In this document: one piece after another, positions 1-8,144 of the stretch
Layout: each line of letters begins with the position of its first letter
Numbering within the stretch: the first letter of the stretch is position 1
DNA from: Candidatus Avelusimicrobium cornigerorum
GTDB lineage: Bacteria; Elusimicrobiota; Elusimicrobia; Elusimicrobiales; Elusimicrobiaceae
Assembly (NCBI GenBank): GCA_002309715.1
Contig: DBXW01000007.1
Coordinates: 6,461 to 70,460, forward strand
Direction of reading: 5' to 3'
Length of the DNA: 64,000 nucleotides
The notes under the pieces: model-generated
Seen by the model: only the letters and a program-made list of their open reading frames with translations
The model's database searches: none
What the model was told of the DNA's origin: nothing
Made by a program: the position numbers and the translations under genes

Positions 1-650
1 TCAGCGGCTTTGGTATAAATACCGCCGCCCACGCGCATAAAGAGCGCAAGGAGCGTGCCGCCGAAACCGAAACCTAACAAAGCATCCGGCGCGGCAATAC
101 CGAAAATGATAAAAATAATCGTTCCGCCGAAAAGCCCGAGCCCGTCGGTAAGCATACCGGTTACGGTACCGGCGCGGTAGGCAATACGCAAGGCGTCGCC
201 GAAACTGCGTTTAGACGCCGCGGCTACGCGCACGTTGGCATCAACGGCAATGCGCATACCCAGTTGGCCCACCAGTAGCGAGAACACCGCCCCCAAAATA
301 AACGCACCCGCGCGCCCGAAAGCGGCAATGAGTTTTACTTTGTCAGCAGAAAGTCCCGCGAAACGTTCCATGGAATCTTGCGAAACCGGGACAATGTAAA
401 CGGATAAAAACAGACAGATGGTTAAAAGACCGATCAACGGCAAAATCGTTTTTAACTGACGTTTCAGATAGGCGTTGGCACCTTCTTCAATAGCACTCCA
501 TACTTTTACCATTTCCGGGGTGCCGGTATCTTCACTCATTACTTGCTTGCGCAAGAATAATGCGTACAACAACCCTAGCACCGCAATTAAGAGCACGCCG
601 AAAAGCGCGTACTGCTCAAAACAGCGTAGGGACGAAATTCCATACCACAT
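1..650 (-). CDS. hppA: Membrane-bound ion-translocating pyrophosphatase, N-terminal part (runs off the left edge)
   Basis: Integral membrane pump that couples hydrolysis of pyrophosphate to H+ or Na+ export. About 216 N-terminal residues are present, starting MWYGISSL. They show a first membrane helix, the segment around AIEEGANAYLKRQ, further helices, and near the window edge GGGIYTKAAD, the family hallmark just before the catalytic DxxxDxxxD region, which lies outside. The ATG at 650 is preceded by GGAGAG at a good distance and by a strong promoter. Ion specificity and potassium dependence cannot be judged because the deciding residues are missing. Such pumps save energy in fermenters with low ATP yield. 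Confidence 0.93.
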   Translation of the reverse strand, partial: MWYGISSLRCFEQYALFGVLLIAVLGLLYALFLRKQVMSEDTGTPEMVKVWSAIEEGANAYLKRQLKTILPLIGLLTICLFLSVYIVPVSQDSMERFAGLSADKVKLIAAFGRAGAFILGAVFSLLVGQLGMRIAVDANVRVAAASKRSFGDALRIAYRAGTVTGMLTDGLGLFGGTIIFIIFGIAAPDALLGFGFGGTLLALFMRVGGGIYTKAA

Positions 651-691
651 GTTTTCTCTCCTTGTTCTAAAATGACTGCCAGACTACCTAC

Positions 692-720
692 ATTATAAAA
701 ATCTCTCGTGAAATGTGCAA
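692..720 (-). promoter_or_regulatory. Sigma70-type promoter of hppA
   Basis: Read on the minus strand: TTGCAC (715-720), a 17-base spacer, then TATAAT (692-697). The start of transcription would be near 685, giving a leader of about 35 bases that carries the ribosome binding site. Confidence 0.75.
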
Positions 721-801
721 GCAATTTCTGCTAAAATTTTAGAAAGAATTTTTTTAATTTTTCGTAACCGTGTATTTTCCCCGGTTATAAAGGAGACTTG
801 T

Positions 802-2406
802 ATGAGATATTTCGGAATCACGTTCATTATCCTGTGTTGCGTATTTTACCGGATATTTGTATCGTTAACCTCGTTGACAAGCGGAATACTGCTTTTAGGC
901 ATCTTGCTGCTATTTACGGCCATCTTAACACTCACTCGTAAAAGCGCATTTCAATTCGTAATATGGGGAATAATTGTGCTGATGAGCGGCGGTTTCCATT
1001 TTTTCCATTTAAGCAAAAGCACTCAAACCGTATCCGCAGATTCCCCCACCGCTTTAACCCAAAATACCTTTGCACAAAAACCGCTGCCCGCTGACAAACC
1101 GCAAGCCGCGCCGGTTTACACAGGGCCGGAAAATCTTAAACAAAATGCAGCCTTATTAACCGCCATTAAAGAAAATAACCCGGCCCGCGTTAAAGAACTG
1201 CTCCGTTCCGGTGCCAACCCTAACGCCAAAACAACCGATGGCCGCCCCGCCATCAATGAAGCATTTATGTTTGTAGGTGAATGGACCCAACCTATTTTAG
1301 AAGCCTTGTTACAAGCCGGGGCGGATGTAAACAGTTCATATCACACATTTACTCCGCTAATGTTAGCCACTTCTATGAGGCAAGAGAAATTGGTTGATTT
1401 CTTGTTGGCTAACGGAGCCGATGTAAATGCTCAACAGGAGCGAACAGCCCTCATGTTGGCCGCCGAAAGCGGGAATATATCCATTGCGCAAAAACTCATC
1501 CAAGCCGGGGCCGACGTCAATAAAAATTACCGCAATTATACAGCCTTGCAAGAAGCCATCCATAAAAACAATTTGCCGATGGTGGAGTTTTTGGTTAATA
1601 ATGGAGCCGACGTAAACTTTGAAAATACGTGGGCCAAAGCACTTTTATGGGGCACACCGGATATTATTAAAATCCTTGTCAATAAAGGGATGTCCGTACC
1701 GCAAGATTCCCAACAACTTGCGCTAAAAGCATATCAGGGGGATTTGGACTTTATTAAAACGTGGTTTACCGGCGTCACTACCGAAAAAAACGGAGTACGG
1801 CAATTAGATTGGGCTAAAATCGGGAACGAAACAACCGCCGTATACGCCTTGTTAGATTGGGCCATTGCCGGCGGACAAACTCAAACAGCCCGCTTTATAT
1901 TAGACCAAGCCGTAAATTTGAATTTACCAAACTCTTTTGAAATGGCCGGCTCGTATGGCCGAACGGAAATTCTTAAACAAATTTTATCCAGCAATGTATC
2001 GCTCACGGAAAAATCTTACTTAACTGCGCTGAAACGAGCCGTAGAACACGGGCACGCAGATACGGCACAAGTGCTATTGGAAAAAGGAATAAACCCCAAC
2101 AAACCTGCACCCGACTCTTTTGGAATTAGTTTTCTTCAAATAGCCGCACGCCGCGGTGACGCGGCTATGGTGAGAACCTTGCTGTCTGCCAAGGCCAACC
2201 CCAACCAAACAAACCCCGTAGATAACGACACGGCTTTACTCAAAGCGGTGGAATCCGGCAATTTGGAAACCGTAAAAGCATTAGTGGAAGCAGGAGCAGA
2301 TATCCGGATGAGAAATAATTGGGGACAAACTCCTTTGAAACTTGCCGTACAGACCGGCCAAAAAGAAATGGCCGCGTTCTTACGCCAAACCGGGGCTACG
2401 GAATAA
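802..2406 (+). CDS. Membrane-anchored ankyrin-repeat protein
   Basis: 534 residues from the ATG at 802, chosen because AAGGAGAC sits just upstream; an in-frame earlier start at 715 lacks a binding site and would bury the membrane segment. The N-terminus has two or three hydrophobic helices (residues about 3-75), then a Pro/Ala/Thr-rich linker, then roughly ten ankyrin repeats to the C-terminus with typical phrases such as LLRSGANPNAK, LLQAGADVNSS and LVEAGADIRMRNNWGQTPL. The repeats suggest protein binding. The side of the membrane they occupy is not certain. No catalytic domain is seen and the partner is unknown. It diverges from hppA. Confidence 0.85.
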   Translation: MRYFGITFIILCCVFYRIFVSLTSLTSGILLLGILLLFTAILTLTRKSAFQFVIWGIIVLMSGGFHFFHLSKSTQTVSADSPTALTQNTFAQKPLPADKPQAAPVYTGPENLKQNAALLTAIKENNPARVKELLRSGANPNAKTTDGRPAINEAFMFVGEWTQPILEALLQAGADVNSSYHTFTPLMLATSMRQEKLVDFLLANGADVNAQQERTALMLAAESGNISIAQKLIQAGADVNKNYRNYTALQEAIHKNNLPMVEFLVNNGADVNFENTWAKALLWGTPDIIKILVNKGMSVPQDSQQLALKAYQGDLDFIKTWFTGVTTEKNGVRQLDWAKIGNETTAVYALLDWAIAGGQTQTARFILDQAVNLNLPNSFEMAGSYGRTEILKQILSSNVSLTEKSYLTALKRAVEHGHADTAQVLLEKGINPNKPAPDSFGISFLQIAARRGDAAMVRTLLSAKANPNQTNPVDNDTALLKAVESGNLETVKALVEAGADIRMRNNWGQTPLKLAVQTGQKEMAAFLRQTGATE

Positions 2407-2413
2407 AAAATTT

Positions 2414-2440
2414 AGCCCGATACCGTTTGCGTATCGGGCT
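2414..2440. terminator. Bidirectional hairpin terminator between convergent genes
   Basis: A perfect 10-bp stem (AGCCCGATAC with GTATCGGGCT) and a 7-base loop. The better T-tract lies on the minus-strand side, so it most likely ends the transcript of the SEC-C gene; it can also serve the ankyrin gene on the plus strand. Confidence 0.75.
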
Positions 2441-2478
2441 TATAAAACATTTGTTTCTTGATTTGTGATGCAGGCCGA

Positions 2479-2856
2479 TTATTTATCCGCCCCGCAACAC
2501 TTTTTATACTTTTTGCCGCTACCGCACGGGCAAGGATCATTGCGGCCAACCCGAGGACCTTCGTGGACTACCGTTTCCACTTTCGGAACATCGGCCATCC
2601 CTTCGGCACGAAGTTCGGACTCGTGAGCCTTCATCCATTTTTTCATTTGGCGGATACTCTTAAAATCTACGCCGTCACGCTCCATACGTTTGGCAATTTC
2701 TACAAAGCGTTTCTTCACCTCCGGGTCTTTTAACTTACCCTTAAGGATGGCCGGTAACGCATCTATTTCCCGTTCAATGCGCTGCTCTATCGGCTCGTTC
2801 TTATCCGGATGAGAGACGGTCTCTTTTTCCTTTCTTTTAAATGGATTCCAAATCAT
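2479..2856 (-). CDS. SEC-C motif protein
   Basis: 125 residues. The C-terminus is a complete SEC-C zinc motif (RNDPCPCGSGKKYKKCCG; spacing CxCx8CC), as found at the end of SecA and in many small stand-alone proteins. The preceding 100 residues are charged and helical, with no other domain I recognise. The start has AGGAG upstream. It lies 11 bases after the first P-loop gene and probably ends that transcription unit. A link to SecA or ribosomes is possible from the family, but nothing here proves it. Confidence 0.85.
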   Translation of the reverse strand: MIWNPFKRKEKETVSHPDKNEPIEQRIEREIDALPAILKGKLKDPEVKKRFVEIAKRMERDGVDFKSIRQMKKWMKAHESELRAEGMADVPKVETVVHEGPRVGRNDPCPCGSGKKYKKCCGADK

Positions 2857-2867
2857 ACTTTCTCCTT

Positions 2868-3431
2868 CTATTTAGCAATCATTTGCTCTACAAAATTTTT
2901 AATAAATTCCGCCTTTTCAAAATAATGTTTTTCCCGTGGCAAAACAATGCGGTTGGGATGTTTCTCCCAAATCTTCAAAATTTTATCATCAATTTCAAAC
3001 GCTTGTTGTAAATTTTCCGTACGCACGTTGGTAGATTGATAAAAATCTTTTTCCGGCGGCGGGGCTAAGTGAATAACGACATCATAACGGGCCAATTCAT
3101 CTTCTAACGTGGAATTCATCGCCTTGAAAAAATCTTCCGGGCCGTGCGGCCAGTACACAGCGCCATCCAATGAACCGCGGTCACATACCATTACTTTGGC
3201 ATCAGAGGTCCGTTCGGCCAATTCTTCCAATTGGTGAACCGTATAAAAAATAATATTTTGGGCGTGCTCAATATGGATAGGGCTGTTATCTTTGCGTGGA
3301 AAACCGCCGCTATACACAAGCGTAGCCGCTTCTTGCACGAGCGCAATCTTGTTACCGAACGTCTCTTTTAAAATAGAAAGAGCCGTAGTTTTTCCGCCAC
3401 TGGGGCCACCTGTTAAAACGATCTTTTTCAT
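2868..3431 (-). CDS. P-loop NTPase, AAA_28/NadR-like (copy A)
   Basis: 187 residues. Walker A is GGPSGGKTT at residues 8-16; a second acidic motif is VMVCDRGSLDGAVYW; the C-terminal half has conserved arginines (VRTENLQQAFEIDDKI). This is the organisation of small kinase-like ATPases annotated AAA_28 or NadR/Ttd14-like; the substrate is unknown. It starts behind AAAGGAT and follows its paralogue after three bases, so the two arose by tandem duplication and are co-transcribed. Confidence 0.8.
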   Translation of the reverse strand: MKKIVLTGGPSGGKTTALSILKETFGNKIALVQEAATLVYSGGFPRKDNSPIHIEHAQNIIFYTVHQLEELAERTSDAKVMVCDRGSLDGAVYWPHGPEDFFKAMNSTLEDELARYDVVIHLAPPPEKDFYQSTNVRTENLQQAFEIDDKILKIWEKHPNRIVLPREKHYFEKAEFIKNFVEQMIAK

Positions 3432-3434
3432 AGT

Positions 3435-4004
3435 TTATCCTTTAATTATTTTATCTACAAAGTTTTTAATTGCTTCTGCTTTCTCCAAAAAGCGTTCCGT
3501 TCCGCCGATTACCAACCGATTGGGGTGTTTCTCCCAAATGTGCATAATTTTGCGGTCAATTTCAAAGGCCTGCTCTAAACTTTCCGTACGCACATGGGTG
3601 GATTCATAAAATGCCGGATTCGTGGGCGGGGATAAGTGCAACACCGCATCATAGCGAGCCAATTCCGCGTCTAACGAAGTATTCATCTGCCTAAAAAAAT
3701 CTTCCACGCCACCGGGCCAATATACCGCCGCATCTACGGTTCCGCGATCGCAAACAATCAAAGGGGCTTGCGAAGATTTTTCCGCTAAACTTTCCAATTG
3801 TTTAGTCGTAAAAAAGATAATTTTTTGTGCCGCTTCAATGTGCGGGGTACTGTTATCCGTTCGCGGAAATCCACCGCTAAAAATCATCGTAGCGGCTTCG
3901 CGCACGAGTTCTACTTGCGGGCCAAAGGTTTCCTTCAACACCGATAAAGCCGTAGTTTTACCGCTGTTAGGACCGCCGGTTAACGCTATTTTTTTACGCT
4001 TCAT
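3435..4004 (-). CDS. P-loop NTPase, AAA_28/NadR-like (copy B)
   Basis: 189 residues from the ATG at 4004, which has GGAGGA upstream; an extension to 4046 is open but would begin within the previous gene with a Pro/Arg-rich tail. Walker A is GGPNSGKTT, and CDRGTVDAAVYWPGG, HVRTESLEQAFEIDRKI and IWEKHPNRLV mirror copy A almost line by line. The start overlaps the end of the M23 gene by 11 bases, which suggests translational coupling. Function unknown beyond nucleotide binding or phosphoryl transfer. Confidence 0.8.
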   Translation of the reverse strand: MKRKKIALTGGPNSGKTTALSVLKETFGPQVELVREAATMIFSGGFPRTDNSTPHIEAAQKIIFFTTKQLESLAEKSSQAPLIVCDRGTVDAAVYWPGGVEDFFRQMNTSLDAELARYDAVLHLSPPTNPAFYESTHVRTESLEQAFEIDRKIMHIWEKHPNRLVIGGTERFLEKAEAIKNFVDKIIKG

Positions 4005-5268
4005 GGCTATTTTCCTCCGTCGCGGCCGGGGGTTGAACGGCCGCATTTAACTCTTTTAAGTATAACTCTTTTAACTCTTCAAATTCTTGTTTTTTCTCTG
4101 CCGGCACATCCCGTACAGCAGAGTTACGATTTTTCATTTTTAAGAAATCCACAAATTTATTTTTTTCTTTAATACGAAAATCCAAATGCGGCCCCGTGGA
4201 AAGCCCCGTACTCCCAATATATCCCACCGTTTGGCCTTGTTTAACCTTGGCCCCTACCTTCACACCTTTGCCAAAACTTTTCAGATGTCCGTACATGGTG
4301 GTATATCCATTGGCATGTTTAATTTCCAGAAAATTGCCAAAGCCGCCCTTTTTGCCAACAAACTTGACCGTTCCGTCGGCCACTGCTTGCACCGGAGTCC
4401 CGACCGGTGCGGCGTAATCAATGCCTAAATGCGGACGGCGGATTTTTAAAATTGGGTGTAAGCGACCATAAGAAAAACGCGAAGAAATACGGTAATTACG
4501 AAAACTGATCGGCGATTTTAGGAACATTTTTTTGCTCATTTTACCGGTTTCATCATAAAAATCATCTTCAAAATAAAACGCGTTGGTTGTTATTTTATTT
4601 TCAGCCCCGGTATAGGAAGCCGCGAGTAAATCTTGGCTGGTAATTTCGCCATTAGCCGTATAATTTTCTTCCCACAACGCGGTATACTTATCGCCATTGC
4701 GAGTATCGGTATTAAAGTCTATTGTCCAAGAAAAAGCATCCGTAAAATCTAAAATTAGCGGTACTTGCAACCCTTGGGCTAACATAGAATTAAAGAGTGA
4801 GCCTTTTACCTCGCCGGCCGCTGTCCGAATGCGTGTTTTAATCTCCACATCACTCACGCCGGACACGAGTGCTCCGTCTACATTAGCGATAAAAAACCGC
4901 TTAAACCCCTGTGTTAAAAGCAGCATGATCAGTTGCCCGTTTTCCGTTGAAAGCGAGTACTCATCTTGCTTTTGGAGTTTACGGGTGTCCACAAGTGTAC
5001 TTAATTTACTGACAATTTGTGCTATATCTTGCTTGGAAAGCCCGGCTTCTTGTAAAGCCACATAAATCGGCTTTTGCCCCACCGTAAACACTTCAACGGG
5101 AATATCCCGCGTATAGGCATTTTCGCGCTCCTGTGCATTTTTTTGTTGGGTAACACGATACGCAGCCGTCGCAAATACCACAATAACGGTTAATACCAAC
5201 AGGTAAAAAAACACATCATGGTAACGGCGATAATGAGCCGATAAAAACGCCAAGAATTTCCCTTTCAT
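3994..5268 (-). CDS. Membrane-anchored M23 (LytM-type) peptidoglycan endopeptidase
   Basis: 424 residues. One N-terminal membrane helix (about residues 18-38) is followed by a periplasmic region with a LysM/OapA-like look and by an M23 domain. Zinc-site residues are HLGID (His280, Asp284) and GHLKS (His328). The last motif is TGPHLDFRI, so the first His (361) of the usual HxH is kept but the second is Asp. The domain is followed by a Lys/Glu-rich helix. The family cuts cross-links in the cell wall or activates other hydrolases. The start site has only a close AAGG, and a hairpin lies just upstream. Confidence 0.85.
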   Translation of the reverse strand: MKGKFLAFLSAHYRRYHDVFFYLLVLTVIVVFATAAYRVTQQKNAQERENAYTRDIPVEVFTVGQKPIYVALQEAGLSKQDIAQIVSKLSTLVDTRKLQKQDEYSLSTENGQLIMLLLTQGFKRFFIANVDGALVSGVSDVEIKTRIRTAAGEVKGSLFNSMLAQGLQVPLILDFTDAFSWTIDFNTDTRNGDKYTALWEENYTANGEITSQDLLAASYTGAENKITTNAFYFEDDFYDETGKMSKKMFLKSPISFRNYRISSRFSYGRLHPILKIRRPHLGIDYAAPVGTPVQAVADGTVKFVGKKGGFGNFLEIKHANGYTTMYGHLKSFGKGVKVGAKVKQGQTVGYIGSTGLSTGPHLDFRIKEKNKFVDFLKMKNRNSAVRDVPAEKKQEFEELKELYLKELNAAVQPPAATEENSHEA

Positions 5269-5278
5269 CCTTAAATAG

Positions 5279-5300
5279 GGGGCGGAGGTAACTCCGCCCC
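5279..5300 (-). terminator. GC-rich hairpin between ptb and the M23 gene
   Basis: A perfect 9-bp stem (GGGGCGGAG with CTCCGCCCC) and a 4-base loop in the 39-base gap. The following T-tract is short on the minus strand, so it may only lower read-through from ptb into the M23 gene. Confidence 0.5.
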
Positions 5301-5307
5301 GCGAACC

Positions 5308-6225
5308 TTATTGCTGATTTTTTAAGAAGGAACACAATGCAATGGCATTGAGTTTAACTTTCGGATCATCTGCGCGTGAAGGCAAAATGACCGGAATTTT
5401 CGGGCCGACAAGCACCGCCGCCGCTTCCATTTGCTCGCCAAAAAAGGCAAGGGCTTTGTATAACGGGTTGGCCGCGTCCAAGTCAGGCAGCATTAAAACA
5501 TCGGCATCACCGGGTACTTTTTTATCTTTAATACCTTTTTCAGCCGCTTTTTGCGCCGACAAAGAAATATATAAATCATACGGTCCTTCCACCACACAAC
5601 CGGTAATTTTCCCATCCGCATTCATTTGCGCCAAAGACGCGGCTTCCACCGTGCTGGGGATTTTTTCATTTACTTTTTCTACCGGGCACACACAGGCCAC
5701 TTTTGGGGTTTCCACGCCGAGTTTATGCATCGTGTCTACGGCGTTTTGAACGATTTTAACTTTTTGCTCTAACGTCGGGGCAATAACGACTGCCGAGTCA
5801 GTAACCGCAAACGGTTTTTTATACTTAGGCGTGCTGAAAAGCACAAAGTGAGACAAGAGTGCTCCTTCCGGTACAAGGTGGGCTTCTTTATTCAAAATCG
5901 CTTTCATATAATATTTGGTATCTACCAAACCTTTAATTAAAAAATCACCTTTTCCGGCCAAAATTTGATCCACAGCGAGTTTGCACATGGTGGGCACATC
6001 TTCACAATCAATAAATTCAAACTTTCCCTCGTCTAAACCGACCGATCTCACCATTTCTTTTACGGCGTTAAGCGGTCCGATTAAAATACCGTGGGAAATA
6101 AGTCCGTTTTCGTCAGCCATTTTGATGGCCTGCAAGGCTTCTTGGTTATTAGCCCCGGGTACAACGACGCGGTTTGATTTACCTTTTACTTGGTTAATCA
6201 AATCGGCAAAACTATTGAATTTCAT
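5308..6225 (-). CDS. ptb: Phosphate butyryltransferase (phosphate acyltransferase family)
   Basis: 305 residues, full length for the family. It converts butyryl-CoA (or a branched acyl-CoA) and phosphate to the acyl phosphate. The N-terminal VVVPGANNQEALQAI, the central VTDSAVVIAPTLEQKV and the C-terminal DADVLMLPDLDAANPLYKAL region are those of Ptb rather than the acetyl-specific Pta. AAGGAGA precedes the ATG. It follows buk after 30 bases, so the pair makes ATP from acyl-CoA. Exact chain-length preference cannot be read from sequence. Confidence 0.9.
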   Translation of the reverse strand: MKFNSFADLINQVKGKSNRVVVPGANNQEALQAIKMADENGLISHGILIGPLNAVKEMVRSVGLDEGKFEFIDCEDVPTMCKLAVDQILAGKGDFLIKGLVDTKYYMKAILNKEAHLVPEGALLSHFVLFSTPKYKKPFAVTDSAVVIAPTLEQKVKIVQNAVDTMHKLGVETPKVACVCPVEKVNEKIPSTVEAASLAQMNADGKITGCVVEGPYDLYISLSAQKAAEKGIKDKKVPGDADVLMLPDLDAANPLYKALAFFGEQMEAAAVLVGPKIPVILPSRADDPKVKLNAIALCSFLKNQQ

Positions 6226-6255
6226 GGCAAGTCTCCTTATTTAATTAAAATAAAA

Positions 6256-7368
6256 TCAAGCATACTGCTTAACAATTTTCGGATCCGTCAGCGCCCGCGT
6301 AGCGGCCACGCGCAAGGCATCTTTTTCTTCACTGCCGGGGAACACATACATAGGTGCTATCCACCCGACATAATATCCGATTTCTTGCGGGATATATTTG
6401 CTATACATCAACCCACCCGTCAGCGCAATAAAATCTACCTGGCCTTTTAACACTACCGCCATCGCTCCTATATATTTAACCATTTGATAAATCATCGCGT
6501 CTAGTGCTAATTTTGCTTTTTGCTGCGAACAGTTAATAAGTGAGCCGGGCCTTTTTTTCCCGGTGCGGATAAATTCTTCCAATTCTTTGACGTCAGATGT
6601 TCCCGTATAGGCAATTAGACCGCCTTTGCCGCGCAGTTTTAAACGGATGTCGCGCTCGGAAGCCCCCGGTACAAAACACATTTGTATAAGTTTAGCACAC
6701 GGAATACTGCCGCTACGTTGGGGTGTCATAGGGCCATCCCCTTCGTAACCGTTTGTTACGTCTACTACTTTGCCTTGGCGATGCGCGCCGATAGAAATCC
6801 CCCCGCCGCCATGACAAACGATACAATTTAATTTTTCATACGGTTTACCGATTTTATCTGCAATCAGCCGCGCCACACGCTTTTGACTAAGTGCGTGAAA
6901 AATAGAAATGCGCGGATTTTCCGGCATACCGGAATAACGCGCGAGCGGTTGGAGTTCATCAATCACAACCGGGTTGGCAATAAAACTGGGGCACTTGGCG
7001 TAACGGGCAATATCGCGTGCCAAAATCCCCCCCAAATTACTGGGATGTATGCCGCCGTATTTGCCCGTTTCCAAATCATGTACCATCTTATCATTAACGG
7101 CATATACGCCGCCTTCTACCGAACGAATAAAACCGCCACGACCAATCACAGCATCAATTTCCGAAAGCGGTACTTTATGGTCCAGCAAATAATCTAAAAT
7201 GAGTTTACGACGAAGGGGGAGTTGTTCGGTAACGTTTTTACCTTCGTAAGGTTCCAAATCGGCTATGGAATAGCGGACCGTAACCTCAAAGACAGGGGTG
7301 TCCCCTCGGTAATAACCGATATCGTCTGAAGTAGAGCCCGGATTGATAACCAGGATATTAAAGTCCAC
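6256..7368 (-). CDS. buk: Butyrate kinase (branched-chain acyl kinase)
   Basis: 370 residues. ASKHA-fold acyl kinase that transfers phosphate from butyryl phosphate to ADP. Visible family motifs are NPGSTSDDIGYY at the N-terminus, the glycine-rich VCHGGGGISIGAHRQG, and GQVDFIALTGGLMYSK near the C-terminus. The start is GTG at 7368 with GGAGG upstream; no ATG fits the family N-terminus better. With ptb it forms a substrate-level phosphorylation module. Acyl-CoAs could come from sugar or amino-acid fermentation; no butyryl-CoA synthesis genes are in the window, so branched-chain acids are an equal option. Confidence 0.9.
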   Translation of the reverse strand: MDFNILVINPGSTSDDIGYYRGDTPVFEVTVRYSIADLEPYEGKNVTEQLPLRRKLILDYLLDHKVPLSEIDAVIGRGGFIRSVEGGVYAVNDKMVHDLETGKYGGIHPSNLGGILARDIARYAKCPSFIANPVVIDELQPLARYSGMPENPRISIFHALSQKRVARLIADKIGKPYEKLNCIVCHGGGGISIGAHRQGKVVDVTNGYEGDGPMTPQRSGSIPCAKLIQMCFVPGASERDIRLKLRGKGGLIAYTGTSDVKELEEFIRTGKKRPGSLINCSQQKAKLALDAMIYQMVKYIGAMAVVLKGQVDFIALTGGLMYSKYIPQEIGYYVGWIAPMYVFPGSEEKDALRVAATRALTDPKIVKQYA

Positions 7369-7430
7369 GGAACCTCCCTGAGGGTTTTCTATATTCTAAC
7401 AAAATAAGAGCCGTTTGGCTGACATAACAG

Positions 7431-8144
7431 TTAGCGCATCCGTTGCGCCACACGTTCGGCTAACGATTTAGCAAAAAAGAGTTGGACTTCGTTAAGTGAT
7501 AAATTGCTGACCAAACGGCGCAAAAATGCTTTACGTTGATCGGTAGTTAAATCAGGCCGAAGTTCAGCCTTGTCGCATAGGGCAAATAATTTGTCCACTA
7601 AAATTTCTCGTTGTGCATCTGTGGGCATCCCCGCAGCAAAACTACCTGCCGTGCGCAGCGGGGTAAAACCATTTCGCCGGGAAAGTTCATAACATGTCAA
7701 AATAACCGCTTGCGCTAAATTGATAGAGGGTTGTTTGGCTACAGTTGGAATATTTAAAACCGCCACACACCGCTCAATATCCTCACCGGACAAACCTGTT
7801 TTTTCGTTACCGAACACAAGCGCAATTTTCCCGTCCGGAGCCGCAGTTAAATGTTCGTTGAGCACCGGCAACGTAACAATTTTCTGCTCCAAATGGCGGT
7901 TACGCAAGGCCGTTGCCGCAAGCGAAAAAGAGGTATCAGCAAGCGCCTCATCCAATGTTTGATATTGTACGGCTTGCTTCATAATATCTTCCGCACCCAC
8001 CGCGCTGACCGCTTCGCGCCAGGCCACCGCAAACGGATCCACTACACGCAAATCGGACAAACCGAAATTAGCCATTGCACGCGCCGCGGCTCCAATGTTA
8101 TTGGGATCACGCGGGCGGACAAGTACTACGCAAAATGTTTTCAT
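7431..8144 (-). CDS. tRNA/rRNA methyltransferase, SpoU family (TrmJ-like)
   Basis: 237 residues. S-adenosylmethionine-dependent 2'-O-ribose methyltransferase with the knotted SPOUT fold: VLVRPRDPNNIGAAARAMANFG at the N-terminus (motif 1, shown in part), LVFGNEKTGLS in the middle (motif 2) and IPTVAKQPSINLAQAV (motif 3). The C-terminal helical extension resembles TrmJ, which modifies position 32 of tRNAs. The ATG overlaps the stop of lpd by four bases (ATGA), so translation is coupled. Specific target unproven. Confidence 0.85.
   Translation of the reverse strand: MKTFCVVLVRPRDPNNIGAAARAMANFGLSDLRVVDPFAVAWREAVSAVGAEDIMKQAVQYQTLDEALADTSFSLAATALRNRHLEQKIVTLPVLNEHLTAAPDGKIALVFGNEKTGLSGEDIERCVAVLNIPTVAKQPSINLAQAVILTCYELSRRNGFTPLRTAGSFAAGMPTDAQREILVDKLFALCDKAELRPDLTTDQRKAFLRRLVSNLSLNEVQLFFAKSLAERVAQRMR

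Noticed and set aside
7409..7420. AGCC/GGCT hairpin after trmJ as a terminator
   Set aside because: Only four base pairs and a broken T-run; too weak to call.
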